Counted from the first letter of the stretch, positions 17,560 through 28,755 are shown. The stretch: DNA of 34,639 nucleotides from Candidatus Kaiserbacteria bacterium RIFCSPHIGHO2_01_FULL_55_37 (GCA_001781175.1 MFKY01000036.1:1-34639); one strand, 5' to 3'. Program-made: numbers and translations. The notes: a model not told the origin generated them from the letters alone.

Positions 17560-17565
17560 TATAAT
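17560..17565 (+). promoter_or_regulatory. -10 box TATAAT, 6 nt before ATG
   Basis: ggTATAATcaccggATG. Confidence 0.65.
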
Positions 17566-17571
17566 CACCGG

Positions 17572-18375
17572 ATGAGTCGTCTACTTGTCTCGCTCTTATG
17601 CGCGACGGCACTTGTGCCGTTCGTCGCATTTGCGGCGCCGGGTGCCATGCCCGCAGGATTTGCCCCCGGCTCGCTCTGGCTTTCAAAGACCGAAGCGACA
17701 GCTGGCGAGTCGCTGAAAATATTTACGGTCGTCTACGACAGCACCACATCCCCCATTGAGGGCGACGTTGTCTTTCATGCCGATACTAAAGATACAGGCA
17801 CACAGCATTTCAAACTCGCCGCCGGGGAAACGCAGATACTTTCCGCGGACTGGGTCGCCACGGCGGGCACTCACACATTCAGCGCATCAATCAAGAATAT
17901 TACCGGTGTCAGTGGCACCGTCGCGAACACTGAGACAAATTCCGTGAGCATCAAGGTCGCCGAGCCGCCTCCTCCCCCGCCGCCGTCCGCGACGACGCAA
18001 GCGGTGAATACTGTTTCGAACGTCATCGCCTCGTCGACTCCCGTTGTCGTGAGCGTTGCGGAGAAAGTATTCGCCCTCAGCGAGTCGGTGCGTAACGGCG
18101 CAGTAGAAGCGCTCAAGAAACAACTTGCAGCGTCCGAGAGCCCCAAAGGACAGGTTCTCGGTGCCTCCACCTATCGCGCGCCACAAGGCGGCACCACCTC
18201 GGCTGACGCGGGAAATGGTTCTATCGTTGGTTCTATCTGGCGCGGCCTTTTGAGCGGTCTGCTTTTTGTCTGCAATCTGAAACTGCTTTTCTACGGCCTG
18301 CTCCTGTTCGTTATCTTCGTGCTCTACAAGCTTCTGCGCACAATGCTGAGAGAGCGCCGGGCACGCAGCTACTGA
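17572..18375 (+). CDS. Exported CARDB-like Ig-fold protein, poly-Pro linker, C-terminal TM anchor and basic tail
   Basis: Signal peptide; LWLSKTEATAGESLKIFTVVYDSTTSPIEGDVVFHAD...; PPPPPPPS; TM GLLFVCNLKLLFYGLLLFVIFVLYKLL then RERRARSY. Confidence 0.8.
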   Translation: MSRLLVSLLCATALVPFVAFAAPGAMPAGFAPGSLWLSKTEATAGESLKIFTVVYDSTTSPIEGDVVFHADTKDTGTQHFKLAAGETQILSADWVATAGTHTFSASIKNITGVSGTVANTETNSVSIKVAEPPPPPPPSATTQAVNTVSNVIASSTPVVVSVAEKVFALSESVRNGAVEALKKQLAASESPKGQVLGASTYRAPQGGTTSADAGNGSIVGSIWRGLLSGLLFVCNLKLLFYGLLLFVIFVLYKLLRTMLRERRARSY

Positions 18376-18914
18376 CCTTTCTTACTGTTTAGGAACTGCT
18401 CGCGCTCCAGCATTTCCTGGTCTATCTTTTCGTCCTCCTCTTCAAATTCGTCGATGGTCTCACGCTTTCCTATCTGGTGGAGCATGAAGGCGCGGAGCGT
18501 TTTCATGCTGAAGTAGAAAGCGAACAAAAATATGACGGCTATCGCCATCCGTAAGACGAATGCCAGCGGGGTAATGTTGTCGTACTGGAACATTCCCCAC
18601 ATCGCATATGAGACCATCCCGATGCCTGAGACAAGCGCCGTTGCTATCGGTACCCACCGGTCGCGCGGATTGATGACGGCCGAAAGTGCGACAGACATAA
18701 GTGCGGCGATGACAATGAGCGGGAATTCCCGGCGAAGCGTATTGGTGTAGAGGGGTGACGTTATTATCATGAGTGCGGATGCACCCAACAGAAGCTGGCG
18801 TACGGAATCACCGTAGTAATGCGGGATGCCCATGCGGCCCACGTTGGAGGTACCCCAAAAGAAATCCGCGAGTCCGCCGTCGCCGCCCGAGCCGCCGCCT
18901 CCGCCGTCTGACAT
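18369..18914 (-). CDS. Hypothetical multi-TM protein
   Basis: Likely start MSDGGGGGSGGDGGLADFF; about four hydrophobic segments; acidic C-terminus FEEEDEKIDQEMLE. Confidence 0.7.
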   Translation of the reverse strand: MSDGGGGGSGGDGGLADFFWGTSNVGRMGIPHYYGDSVRQLLLGASALMIITSPLYTNTLRREFPLIVIAALMSVALSAVINPRDRWVPIATALVSGIGMVSYAMWGMFQYDNITPLAFVLRMAIAVIFLFAFYFSMKTLRAFMLHQIGKRETIDEFEEEDEKIDQEMLEREQFLNSKKGQ

Positions 18915-18933
18915 ACTCACGCATGATGCCACG

Positions 18934-19224
18934 TCAGCGATTTCCCGCAATGGTAAGGACTGCGTGCATGTCGTCGCCCTTAGCAACGTCTATCAACCGC
19001 TCCGCTTTGCAGCGAAGGCAGCGTTGGATGATGCGATACTTCGGCGTTGTGCCCGAAATTGCGACCGGCTTCATAAGTCCCCCGCATCTCTCCGCCCTAT
19101 CCCCCGGCTCCACATCCACATGCTTGCTCCAGAGACATTCCGGACAGTGATTGGTGTACCCGTCACCTGTGACGTTGGTATTGCAATGCTCACACGTGAA
19201 GTTCTCGATGGTTCTTTTAAACAT
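18934..19224 (-). CDS. RNHCP-domain zinc-finger-like protein
   Basis: MFKRTIENFTCEHCNTNVTGDGYTNHCPECLWSKHVDVEPGDRAERCGGLMKPVAI...IQRCLRCKAERLIDVAKGDD matches the RNHCP family pattern. Confidence 0.88.
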   Translation of the reverse strand: MFKRTIENFTCEHCNTNVTGDGYTNHCPECLWSKHVDVEPGDRAERCGGLMKPVAISGTTPKYRIIQRCLRCKAERLIDVAKGDDMHAVLTIAGNR

Positions 19225-19327
19225 AGGTGATGGCCGCAGCCTGCCCCGTTGGAAGCGCGACGCGCTTTCCAATGGGGTGTTCGCAGACAAAATCCTCGAC
19301 CATTCTCTTGAAACTCATAGCCGTACG

Positions 19328-21271
19328 TCAGCGGACAAATACCGCCGCATTGCGCCGTGTCTGCGTACCGGATTGTGACGTACAGGAGAGCGTAAAGACG
19401 AGCGAACCGGAGGACATGAGCGGACTGGTCGTGACGACTTTCGAGCCCGCGTTGCCCATCGCGATGACCGCAGAGCCCACGCGCACGACACACGGCGAAG
19501 CGGTACTCATGTCTTTTGAAGACCACGAAACGGTGACCGCACCCCCCTTCGCGACTTCCTGCGGCTCTACGACGATAGCGCTTGAGTACGCGGCGGTAGA
19601 GGTAGAACCTCCCAAAGCCTGCTGCAGCTGCTCCGCTACCGACGGCCCCGTAACGGCGTTTTGCACTTGTTGAATTTGTTGTGAGGTCTGGGGCGCTTGT
19701 GTTTGCTGCACACTAGCTTGGGACTGCGTTTGTGTTTGGGCGACGGGAGCAGGAGTTGCCTGCGCAAATGGGCTGCCGTATCCTATGGCCGTTGGCGCAG
19801 GCGGCGCGGCGGGGTTCATGCTGAAAGCCGAGCCGTACTGTGTGCCGCCGTTCGTCCCGTACATAGTTCTCGCAATGTAGCCCGGCGTGCCTTCAGGCAA
19901 GACGTCTGTGCCAAGCGCCACCTGCAGACCTTTTTGGAGTTGCTCGGGCGTGTAAATAACTCCGCGACCGTTCTCAAAACGCGACGACGCCATCATGATG
20001 GCCGCTATCTGCTGAGTGTTGTTGGGGTCTATGGTCTGATTCACTGGGATGCCTGTCTGCGAAGAAATAAATGCCGCATACTGCGAACAATTCGACGTCG
20101 AGTAGCCGTTGCAGAATGCTCCCAATATCGTGTTGTTGCCGGTCCCGAAATACCGCGGGCTCGTCATGAGCAAATTCGCCTGCGCTGCGATGCCGCCTTC
20201 TATCGTGTCATAACACGTCGTGTTGTTGGCGAGACCGCACGGACGGCCGCCGTACTTGGCTTGCCACGCCGTGAATGTGAGCGCGCCGGGATTGTTGGCC
20301 GCGCACGTAAGCGTGCTCGGATTCGGTACACTGCACGCCTCCCCGCATCCGCCCATTCCCTGCTGATAGCACATCGGCACCAAGACCTCAGCAATGCTGG
20401 GCTGAGCCGGCGTATCAGGGGCCTCCGTAAATGTGCTGCGCGCAGAAATGTCGAGCGTACCCGGAGTTTCCGGGTCGGTCAGGTTTCCATCCTTTATCAA
20501 CATCGCCCGGAGAGCGACCTTATCGGTCAGATTCGGATTGAGTCCGAGCGACTCCGCTTCGGCTTTGATTGCGGCCTCGTTCCCTTGCGAAACCGCATAT
20601 ATCGCCCGTATGGCCGCCAGGTTGTCCTTTGCTACGATGGCTTCCGCCTGTTCTACAGGAATCTGAAAACCCGCGGCAAGCTGTTCGGCGACCATCCTTT
20701 GTCCCCCGGGCGTTCCAAGGTCGACCGGCGCAACAACGGCTACACCTACGTCGGGCTGAGCGAGCGAGTCGAGCCCGTCGAGCGCATCACTGAGCCTCTG
20801 TTCCGCCACCGAGTTGATGACTCCCGTAAGATTGGAGACATCGCAGCGGGACTTTGCGGGAATTATTTGCTCTTTGAGGCCCGTGATCTTTACGATAACT
20901 CTCGGATGCGTCTGACCCTTGTCGCAACCCCGGTTGTCCTTCCTGGCATCCTGCGCCTGAGGATCCGCCTCAGTTTTCCTGCATTTGTTTTGCCCCGCGA
21001 CCGTAACAGTGATACCCGTCATGGCAACGTTCAACGTAACCGCTTCATCAAAGCAGGCGCTTGGACACAAAACTTTCTTGTTCAAGTAACTTCGTACTTC
21101 TGTCGCAGGAGAAGTGAAGCCAAATGACTTCGGCGCACCGCTTGGATTCCCTGCCGTTCCGTTCGGACAAATGCTGGCCGGACCCATCGAAACAAATTCA
21201 GCGGCGGCCGGTACCGGTGCAAGGACTGCGACTGCTACAAACAACACTAAAAAGATACGCGCGTGACGCAT
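19328..21271 (-). CDS. Secreted Cys-rich protein with a lysozyme/muramidase-like NNPG domain
   Basis: Signal peptide MRHARIFLVLFVAVAVLAPVPAAA; TCAANNPGALTFTAWQAKYGGRPCG...CYDTIEGGIAAQANLLM...NNTILGAFCNGYSTSNCSQYAAFISSQTGIPVNQTIDPNNTQQIAAIMMASSRFENG; Gln/Thr-rich linker; beta-rich C-terminus. Confidence 0.7.
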   Translation of the reverse strand: MRHARIFLVLFVAVAVLAPVPAAAEFVSMGPASICPNGTAGNPSGAPKSFGFTSPATEVRSYLNKKVLCPSACFDEAVTLNVAMTGITVTVAGQNKCRKTEADPQAQDARKDNRGCDKGQTHPRVIVKITGLKEQIIPAKSRCDVSNLTGVINSVAEQRLSDALDGLDSLAQPDVGVAVVAPVDLGTPGGQRMVAEQLAAGFQIPVEQAEAIVAKDNLAAIRAIYAVSQGNEAAIKAEAESLGLNPNLTDKVALRAMLIKDGNLTDPETPGTLDISARSTFTEAPDTPAQPSIAEVLVPMCYQQGMGGCGEACSVPNPSTLTCAANNPGALTFTAWQAKYGGRPCGLANNTTCYDTIEGGIAAQANLLMTSPRYFGTGNNTILGAFCNGYSTSNCSQYAAFISSQTGIPVNQTIDPNNTQQIAAIMMASSRFENGRGVIYTPEQLQKGLQVALGTDVLPEGTPGYIARTMYGTNGGTQYGSAFSMNPAAPPAPTAIGYGSPFAQATPAPVAQTQTQSQASVQQTQAPQTSQQIQQVQNAVTGPSVAEQLQQALGGSTSTAAYSSAIVVEPQEVAKGGAVTVSWSSKDMSTASPCVVRVGSAVIAMGNAGSKVVTTSPLMSSGSLVFTLSCTSQSGTQTRRNAAVFVR

Positions 21272-21278
21272 TGCATTC

Positions 21279-21284
21279 ATTGTA
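21279..21284 (-). promoter_or_regulatory. -10 box TACAAT, 7 nt before the lysozyme-like protein ATG
   Basis: Minus: TACAATgaatgcaATGCGTCAC. Confidence 0.55.
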
Positions 21285-21327
21285 CTGCCTCGCGAGCGTT
21301 GAAGGCGCTTCACTGTTGAAAACAAGC

Positions 21328-21582
21328 CTACAACAGAACGATTGCCCGACTTTCCGAGCACTCGAGGATGCCGCTGTCTATCTTGAATTGCTTTGCGGGC
21401 CCATCGGCCTCCCGCACCGTTATCGTTCCCGCCTTCAGCGTAGTGACGATGGGTTCATGCTGCGCGAGTATGGTGAGCTCTCCTGCCGCGCCTGGCAGCG
21501 TCGCAGAGACAGCAGCGCCGTCAAAGCGCGTCTCGCCGACGCTCGCGATGGTCAGATGAAATGTGCTTGAGTTGCTGGCCAT
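21328..21582 (-). CDS. atpC: F1Fo ATP synthase epsilon subunit (N-terminal beta-domain only, 84 aa)
   Basis: FHLTIASVGETRFDGAAVSATLPGAAGELTILAQHEPIVTTLKAGTITVREADG; immediately downstream of atpD. Confidence 0.92.
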   Translation of the reverse strand: MASNSSTFHLTIASVGETRFDGAAVSATLPGAAGELTILAQHEPIVTTLKAGTITVREADGPAKQFKIDSGILECSESRAIVLL

Positions 21583-21611
21583 ACCTTTTACAGAGCGTGA
21601 CTAATAACGAC

Positions 21612-23169
<1,558 letters not shown>

Positions 23170-23180
23170 ATTGTGAGGGG

Positions 23181-23186
23181 ATTATA
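23181..23186 (-). promoter_or_regulatory. -10 box TATAAT inside the atp operon, upstream of smORF/atpD
   Basis: Minus: ggTATAATcccctcacaatATGAAC. Confidence 0.5.
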
Positions 23187-23205
23187 CCTTCTTTCGATTA
23201 ATTTT

Positions 23206-24144
23206 CTACCGCATTGCTTCTATACCACTCGTGATCTCGGACACCTCGCGGGTGATGGCGGCTTGGCGGACTTTGTTGAAGGTGCGGGTGAGACCCTTGG
23301 CCATGTCGCGCGCCTTGTCGGTTGCGCTCTTCATCGCGACCATGCGCGCGCTGTGTTCCGACGCTTTGGTCTCGAGAAGCGCGTGAAATACCGCAACGTT
23401 GGCAAGCTTCGGGAGTACTTCCGCAAGCACGGTTGCCGCATCAGGCTCCATCGTGTATGCGACGGGACCTTCTCCATTCCCGCCCTTCCCATTTCTTCTC
23501 GCTATTGCGGCATACTTCCCCTTTTCAGGCACAATACCCTCAACGATCTCCTGGAGGATTTGTCTGCGCAGGGGCAATATCTGGCGCATGATGGGTTCCT
23601 GCTCGAATGTCGAGAGGAAATTCGTATATGCCATATACACCTTGCGCGCATCTCCGGTGGTCTGTAGTGCGGTGATGCGACTTGTTATGTCGCGGACCTC
23701 AAGCTCCGAGACGCCGTCAGTAATATTGGTCTCATGGTGCAGCACTCGATATCCGTTGCGCTGCGCAAATTCATGTCCGCGCTTGCCCAGACAGATAAAT
23801 TCGAGGGTCTGTGGCGATAGATCATGTTCTTTGATGAACTCAATCACTTTTCTTATCACCGCCGCATTCAGACTGCCTGCCAGACCTTTGTCGCTTGTTA
23901 CGAGAACTATGCACGTTATGTTCTTGCTTGGTTCCTTATGCACCAGGGGATGCCTCTCCACGTCGACGCTGCCTGCAATGTGCGAAAGCACCCGTAGCGC
24001 CGCGCGCGCGTACGCGCGCGTGGAAAGTGCGCGCCCCTGCGATTTGCGCATTTTCACCGCGGAAACCGCTTCCATCGCGTGAGTCACTGTTCCCGTCTTC
24101 TTGTACGAGAGGATCTTTGATTTGATGCTTTTCAGGTTTGCCAT
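23206..24144 (-). CDS. atpG: F1Fo ATP synthase gamma subunit
   Basis: MANLKSIKSKILSYKKTGTVTHAMEAVSAVKMRKSQ...; C-term RTFNKVRQAAITREVSEITSGIEAM. Confidence 0.97.
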   Translation of the reverse strand: MANLKSIKSKILSYKKTGTVTHAMEAVSAVKMRKSQGRALSTRAYARAALRVLSHIAGSVDVERHPLVHKEPSKNITCIVLVTSDKGLAGSLNAAVIRKVIEFIKEHDLSPQTLEFICLGKRGHEFAQRNGYRVLHHETNITDGVSELEVRDITSRITALQTTGDARKVYMAYTNFLSTFEQEPIMRQILPLRRQILQEIVEGIVPEKGKYAAIARRNGKGGNGEGPVAYTMEPDAATVLAEVLPKLANVAVFHALLETKASEHSARMVAMKSATDKARDMAKGLTRTFNKVRQAAITREVSEITSGIEAMR

Positions 24145-24208
24145 ATTAGAGATTGTTGTGAGTTTACGAACTACAAGCTCTTATACCCTGAGCCTGTCGA
24201 AGGGTTGT

Positions 24209-25792
24209 CTACTTTCCGACACTGAACAATTCGGCGTGAGCAAGTCTAAACTCTTCCATCGCTTTATTGAGCTCCTTCTTCGCGTCCTCGGAGAGTTGCC
24301 CCGTCTTCTTGATGGCCGCAAGAGTCTTCGAGTACTGACCGTCGAGGAATTCCATGAGCTGCCCTTCGACCTCGGTGACTTTATTCACCGGTACGTCGAG
24401 GAAGAACGCGTGTCCGGCGGCATACAGCGCGGCGACCTGACGTTCGAGCGGTATCGGAGCGCCGTTTTTTTGCTTGAGCACCTCCACCATGCGTCGGCCT
24501 GATTCGATGCGGTCGGCCGTCGCCTTATCGAGATCGGAAGCGAATTGCATGAATGCTTCGAGCTCGCGGAATTGCGCAAGCTCCAGCTTGATACCGCCGG
24601 CGACGCTCTTCATCGCTTTGGTCTGCGCCGCAGAACCCACGCGTGAAACCGAAATACCCACATCGATTGCCGGTTTGATGCCCTTGTTGAAGAGGTCGGT
24701 CACGAGGAACATCTGGCCGTCGGTGATTGAGATGACGTTGGTCGGAATGTAGCCGGATACGTCGCCTTCCTGCGTTTCGATGATGGGTAGCGCCGTGATG
24801 GAACCGCCACCCTTCTCTTCGCTCAAGCGGCAGGCGCGCTCAAGAAGCCGTGAGTGCAAGTAGAAGACGTCGCCCGGGTAGGCTTCGCGGCCCGGCGGGC
24901 GGCGCAAGAGGAGCGAGAGCTGACGGTACGCGGTCGCCTGCTTGGAAAGGTCGTCGTATATGATGAGGACGTCGCGTCCCTTGTCCATGAAATATTCTCC
25001 GATGGCGACACCTGAAAACGGTGCGAGGTACTGGAGCGCGGCGGGGGCCGATGCGGGCGCGTCAACGATGATGGTGTAATCCATTGCGCCCTGCTCGCGC
25101 AGCTGCTGCGCGATGCGCGCGGTCTTGCTCTCCTTCTGGCCGATGGCGACGTAGATACAGATGGGACGTGTGGCTTCCGGTTCGTACTTTTGGTTGATTA
25201 TCGCGTCTATGGCGACGGTGGTCTTGCCCGTGCCTCTATCCCCGATGATGAGCTCGCGTTGACCGCGACCGATGGGAATCATCGCGTCGATGGCTTTCGT
25301 CCCGGTCGCAAGCGGCACTGTTACGGATTTACGGTCGATGACTCCCGCGGCTTGCCGCTCGATAGGCATGAGGGTCGTTTTCTTGAACGGTCCCTTGCCG
25401 TCGATGTGCTCGCCCAAGGCATTGACCACGCGGCCGAGCATCTCCGCGCTCGCCGGCACCGAAAGGATTCGCCCCGTCGATTTGACAGTCATACCTTCGG
25501 ATACGCGCGCGGTATCGCCGAGGATGGTGGCACGGACCCCGTCTTCTTCAAGGTTGAGAATGAGGCCGAAAAGTTCGCCCTGCGCTTCTCCTCCGGCGGA
25601 CATGGTGCCCTTTAGCTTCTTGCCCTTTCCCTCCTCGAAGAGAAGCACCTCGCTCATCACGGCCTTACTCAGTCCGTCGATTGCGACGACGCCGTCGCCC
25701 ACGGCGACCACACGCCCCACATGCTCGCCTTCGTGCGCGGGGGCGATATTCCCGATTTCCTTGATTATCTTCTCGACGGTTGCTGAATCCAT
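24209..25792 (-). CDS. atpA: F1Fo ATP synthase alpha subunit
   Basis: [60 protein letters not shown]. Confidence 0.98.
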   Translation of the reverse strand: MDSATVEKIIKEIGNIAPAHEGEHVGRVVAVGDGVVAIDGLSKAVMSEVLLFEEGKGKKLKGTMSAGGEAQGELFGLILNLEEDGVRATILGDTARVSEGMTVKSTGRILSVPASAEMLGRVVNALGEHIDGKGPFKKTTLMPIERQAAGVIDRKSVTVPLATGTKAIDAMIPIGRGQRELIIGDRGTGKTTVAIDAIINQKYEPEATRPICIYVAIGQKESKTARIAQQLREQGAMDYTIIVDAPASAPAALQYLAPFSGVAIGEYFMDKGRDVLIIYDDLSKQATAYRQLSLLLRRPPGREAYPGDVFYLHSRLLERACRLSEEKGGGSITALPIIETQEGDVSGYIPTNVISITDGQMFLVTDLFNKGIKPAIDVGISVSRVGSAAQTKAMKSVAGGIKLELAQFRELEAFMQFASDLDKATADRIESGRRMVEVLKQKNGAPIPLERQVAALYAAGHAFFLDVPVNKVTEVEGQLMEFLDGQYSKTLAAIKKTGQLSEDAKKELNKAMEEFRLAHAELFSVGK

Positions 25793-25819
25793 AGTGTTAC
25801 TTGTGGTGAGCCGGTCGAA

Positions 25820-26206
25820 CTATGCGGTCACGCGATTATATAATTCGATTAATTGATTCTTGTAACTTGCGTCCACGAGCGTCTCTTTGCCCTCGAGGCG
25901 CCAGCCGCCGATAAGCGTATCGTCGACTTGCGTCTTGAGAGCCTTTGTCTCGACTCCCATGCGGGAGAGCGCATCTTTGATTTCCTTGTGCGCCCGTCGC
26001 TCGTCCTTTTCGCGCGCTACCGTGAGCACCACATCGGTCCGCTTTGCTTCGCGCTGTGCGATGCGTGCAAATGCGCGTGCGATGCGAGGCATCAATTGTT
26101 CCCGGCCATGCGCTTTCAGGGTGTCCCGGAGCGCATGTACGGCTTTGGCCGGAGTCATCCCGCCCTCCACCATCTTCCACAATGCCTGTGCATACGCTGT
26201 CTCCAT
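25820..26206 (-). CDS. atpH: F1Fo ATP synthase delta subunit (short, 128 aa)
   Basis: Position between atpF and atpA; C-term VDDTLIGGWRLEGKETLVDASYKNQLIELYNRV. Confidence 0.85.
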   Translation of the reverse strand: METAYAQALWKMVEGGMTPAKAVHALRDTLKAHGREQLMPRIARAFARIAQREAKRTDVVLTVAREKDERRAHKEIKDALSRMGVETKALKTQVDDTLIGGWRLEGKETLVDASYKNQLIELYNRVTA

Positions 26207-26211
26207 AATTA

Positions 26212-26661
26212 TTACGCGGACTTTTCGCGGAGAATTTTCTCCGCGGCAAGCACCGCCGCCCGCGCAATTCCTTTGGAGCTCTCGGCAAGCGCCATGCGCT
26301 TTGCTTCTTCGGCGTGTTCACCCGCTTCTTTAATGACGGCATTCGCGCGTGCCTCGGCGGCTTTTACTATTTCCGCACCCTTTTCATCGGCCCGACTCCG
26401 GGCTGCGGCGACCAATTGCTCAGCCTCTTTGGCCGCAGTGCCTATCATGCCGTCGCCCTCTACCTTGGCGTCGGCGAGCTTTCGTGCGGCCTCCTCGGCT
26501 GTCTTTACCCCCTCCGCGATTTTTTTCTGCCGCTCGTCAATGATGCGCAAAACCGGCTTGTACAGGAAGTATGTGAGTACGGAAAGCAGCAACCCGAAGT
26601 TGACCGCTTGCACGAGAAGCAGTTTCCAGTTGACACCGAAAGCTTCGAATAGTTCTGACAT
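26212..26661 (-). CDS. atpF: F1Fo ATP synthase b subunit
   Basis: FGVNWKLLLVQAVNFGLLLSVLTYFLYKPVLRIIDERQKKIAEGVKTAEEA. Confidence 0.95.
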   Translation of the reverse strand: MSELFEAFGVNWKLLLVQAVNFGLLLSVLTYFLYKPVLRIIDERQKKIAEGVKTAEEAARKLADAKVEGDGMIGTAAKEAEQLVAAARSRADEKGAEIVKAAEARANAVIKEAGEHAEEAKRMALAESSKGIARAAVLAAEKILREKSA

Positions 26662-26674
26662 GATTTGATACTAC

Positions 26675-27035
<361 letters not shown>

Positions 27036-27088
27036 TTAATAAGATGTAAATTCGACCGCCCCATCATAGCACGCAAAAACCGCATTTT

Positions 27089-27838
27089 TCAATGCGGCTC
27101 TGCGATGGCTATCTTGATGAAGAACAAGGTGAGAACGGCGAAAATCGCCGCTTGGACGAAGCCGACGAATACCTCGAACATCATGACGGGCACGGGAGCC
27201 ACGTACGGAATGAAGAAAACAACGACCAGGATGAGCACTTCGCCAGCGAAGATATTGCCAAAAAGCCGGAACGAGAACGAGATAATGCGCGCTACCTCGG
27301 AGAAGATCTCAATAATGCCGACGAAGAATCCTATCGGCGACTTGAACGGATTCTTGAAAAATTTCCCCCCATATTTGACGACGCCGATGGTGAGGATGCC
27401 CGTCAGCTCGATGACGAGAAACGACAGTATCGCGAGCATGAGGGTGACATTGAGGTCGGTATTGACGCTCCGGAGGAGCGGCACGAATTCCCCGCCCCAC
27501 GAATGGTAGATGCCGAGCGAGCCGATGCCCGGCGTGAATTCAAGAATGTTGGCCGTAAATATAAAGAGGAAGATGGTCGTGAGAAGCGGGAAAAATTTGC
27601 GGGCCATTTCGCGGCTCTCGAGGGTCTCTGCGATGTAGTCGTACACAAAACCGAATACCCATTCGAGAAGCGTCTGGAAGCGTCCCGGCACCATCCGCAA
27701 GCGTTTGCCGATGGTAAGCGCGAGAATTATCAACACCGCCACAACTATCCAACTCGTGATGAGAGTATTCGTGATGGGCAGGCCCCACAGCGTGCCCAAC
27801 TGTTCCGGGGCGAGGACCACATGAATACCCTTTTCCAT
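27089..27838 (-). CDS. atpB: F1Fo ATP synthase a subunit
   Basis: FKNPFKSPIGFFVGIIEIFSEVARIISFSFRLFGNIFAGEVLILVVVFF; promoter-proximal end of operon. Confidence 0.97.
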   Translation of the reverse strand: MEKGIHVVLAPEQLGTLWGLPITNTLITSWIVVAVLIILALTIGKRLRMVPGRFQTLLEWVFGFVYDYIAETLESREMARKFFPLLTTIFLFIFTANILEFTPGIGSLGIYHSWGGEFVPLLRSVNTDLNVTLMLAILSFLVIELTGILTIGVVKYGGKFFKNPFKSPIGFFVGIIEIFSEVARIISFSFRLFGNIFAGEVLILVVVFFIPYVAPVPVMMFEVFVGFVQAAIFAVLTLFFIKIAIAEPH

Positions 27839-27843
27839 GCGGG

Positions 27844-28749
27844 CTAGTTTAACGTGCTTTTGACGAAATCTCCAATCGCACGCGCGACTATTTTTTCCCC
27901 ACCTTTAAAACTGTGACCCACATTCGGGACAACGACCGCACTGCCATTGCGCAAATGCGCATTGAACCACGACGCTATTTGTTTCGCCGGTATATCAGAA
28001 AATTCCTCCTTTCCCGCGAGCATGACCAGTATTGGCAAGCGGACCGATTTGAGCGTCCGCGGATTTTTGGAAGTATCCCAATAGGTAAATATCTCTTCCG
28101 CGCTGTTCCCTGAATATAAGCTCAGGAATCGCTGCGCATCGCACGGAAACCACATTCCGAGTTTTTCCGGCATGAGTTCGTGAGCCTTGCCCGCACGCAC
28201 CAACCGGCGCGCGTAAGCCACCGATTTTGCAAGCTTGCCTCGTTTGTCGTACTCAACCGCAATCGCGTAATCGCTCAGCGGCCCGAAAAGGATAATCCCC
28301 TTCACGTTCTGTTCTTTTTTATTTTTTGATGCCCAATAGTACGCCTTCTGGCATCCCGTCGAATGTCCGGCGAGATAGACGTTCTTTACTCCCGCTTTTT
28401 TTACGAAGTTAATGGCACCTTGTATATCGTCCGCACATTCCGTAAAAACCTCGTGAGCGGCACCCGCACGAACCCAGACTTTTTTCTTCCCTTTTATACG
28501 TTTAATCTCCGTGATTTTTTCGAATCCCCGGTTGTTGAAAGTAACGACGGCGGTCTGCGAGTCTACGAGCGCGTCCACGACCCGCTTCATGCTGAAAGCG
28601 GAAGCGGTGAGCCCGTGGATAAATATGATGACCCGCTTCGGTTTCTTTGGCTTGCCCTTCGAAGCTTTAGCGGAGTAGGGGCCGAACCAAAGTCCGTTGA
28701 GCACGACTTTCTTCGGGGTGGTAATCTCTATGTGAAAACAGGAGCGCAT
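27844..28749 (-). CDS. Alpha/beta-fold hydrolase
   Basis: RVIIFIHGLTASAFSMKRVVDAL...VYLAGHSTGCQKAYYWAS...LPILVMLAGKEEFSDIP...VVPNVGHSFKGGE. Confidence 0.9.
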   Translation of the reverse strand: MRSCFHIEITTPKKVVLNGLWFGPYSAKASKGKPKKPKRVIIFIHGLTASAFSMKRVVDALVDSQTAVVTFNNRGFEKITEIKRIKGKKKVWVRAGAAHEVFTECADDIQGAINFVKKAGVKNVYLAGHSTGCQKAYYWASKNKKEQNVKGIILFGPLSDYAIAVEYDKRGKLAKSVAYARRLVRAGKAHELMPEKLGMWFPCDAQRFLSLYSGNSAEEIFTYWDTSKNPRTLKSVRLPILVMLAGKEEFSDIPAKQIASWFNAHLRNGSAVVVPNVGHSFKGGEKIVARAIGDFVKSTLN

Positions 28750-28755
28750 ACAGAT

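Noticed and set aside
19697-21127. Long plus-strand ORF (476 aa)
   Set aside because: Antisense to the secreted lysozyme-like protein, whose signal peptide and domain pattern are convincing; the plus ORF is Arg-rich with no recognisable motif.
24001-24024. cgcgcgcgcgtacgcgcgcg palindromic tract
   Set aside because: Lies inside atpG and encodes STRAYARAALR; the GC-rich palindrome is explained by Arg/Ala codons.
27092-27847. 251-aa plus-strand ORF
   Set aside because: Shadow ORF antisense to atpB; highly charged composition without family features.
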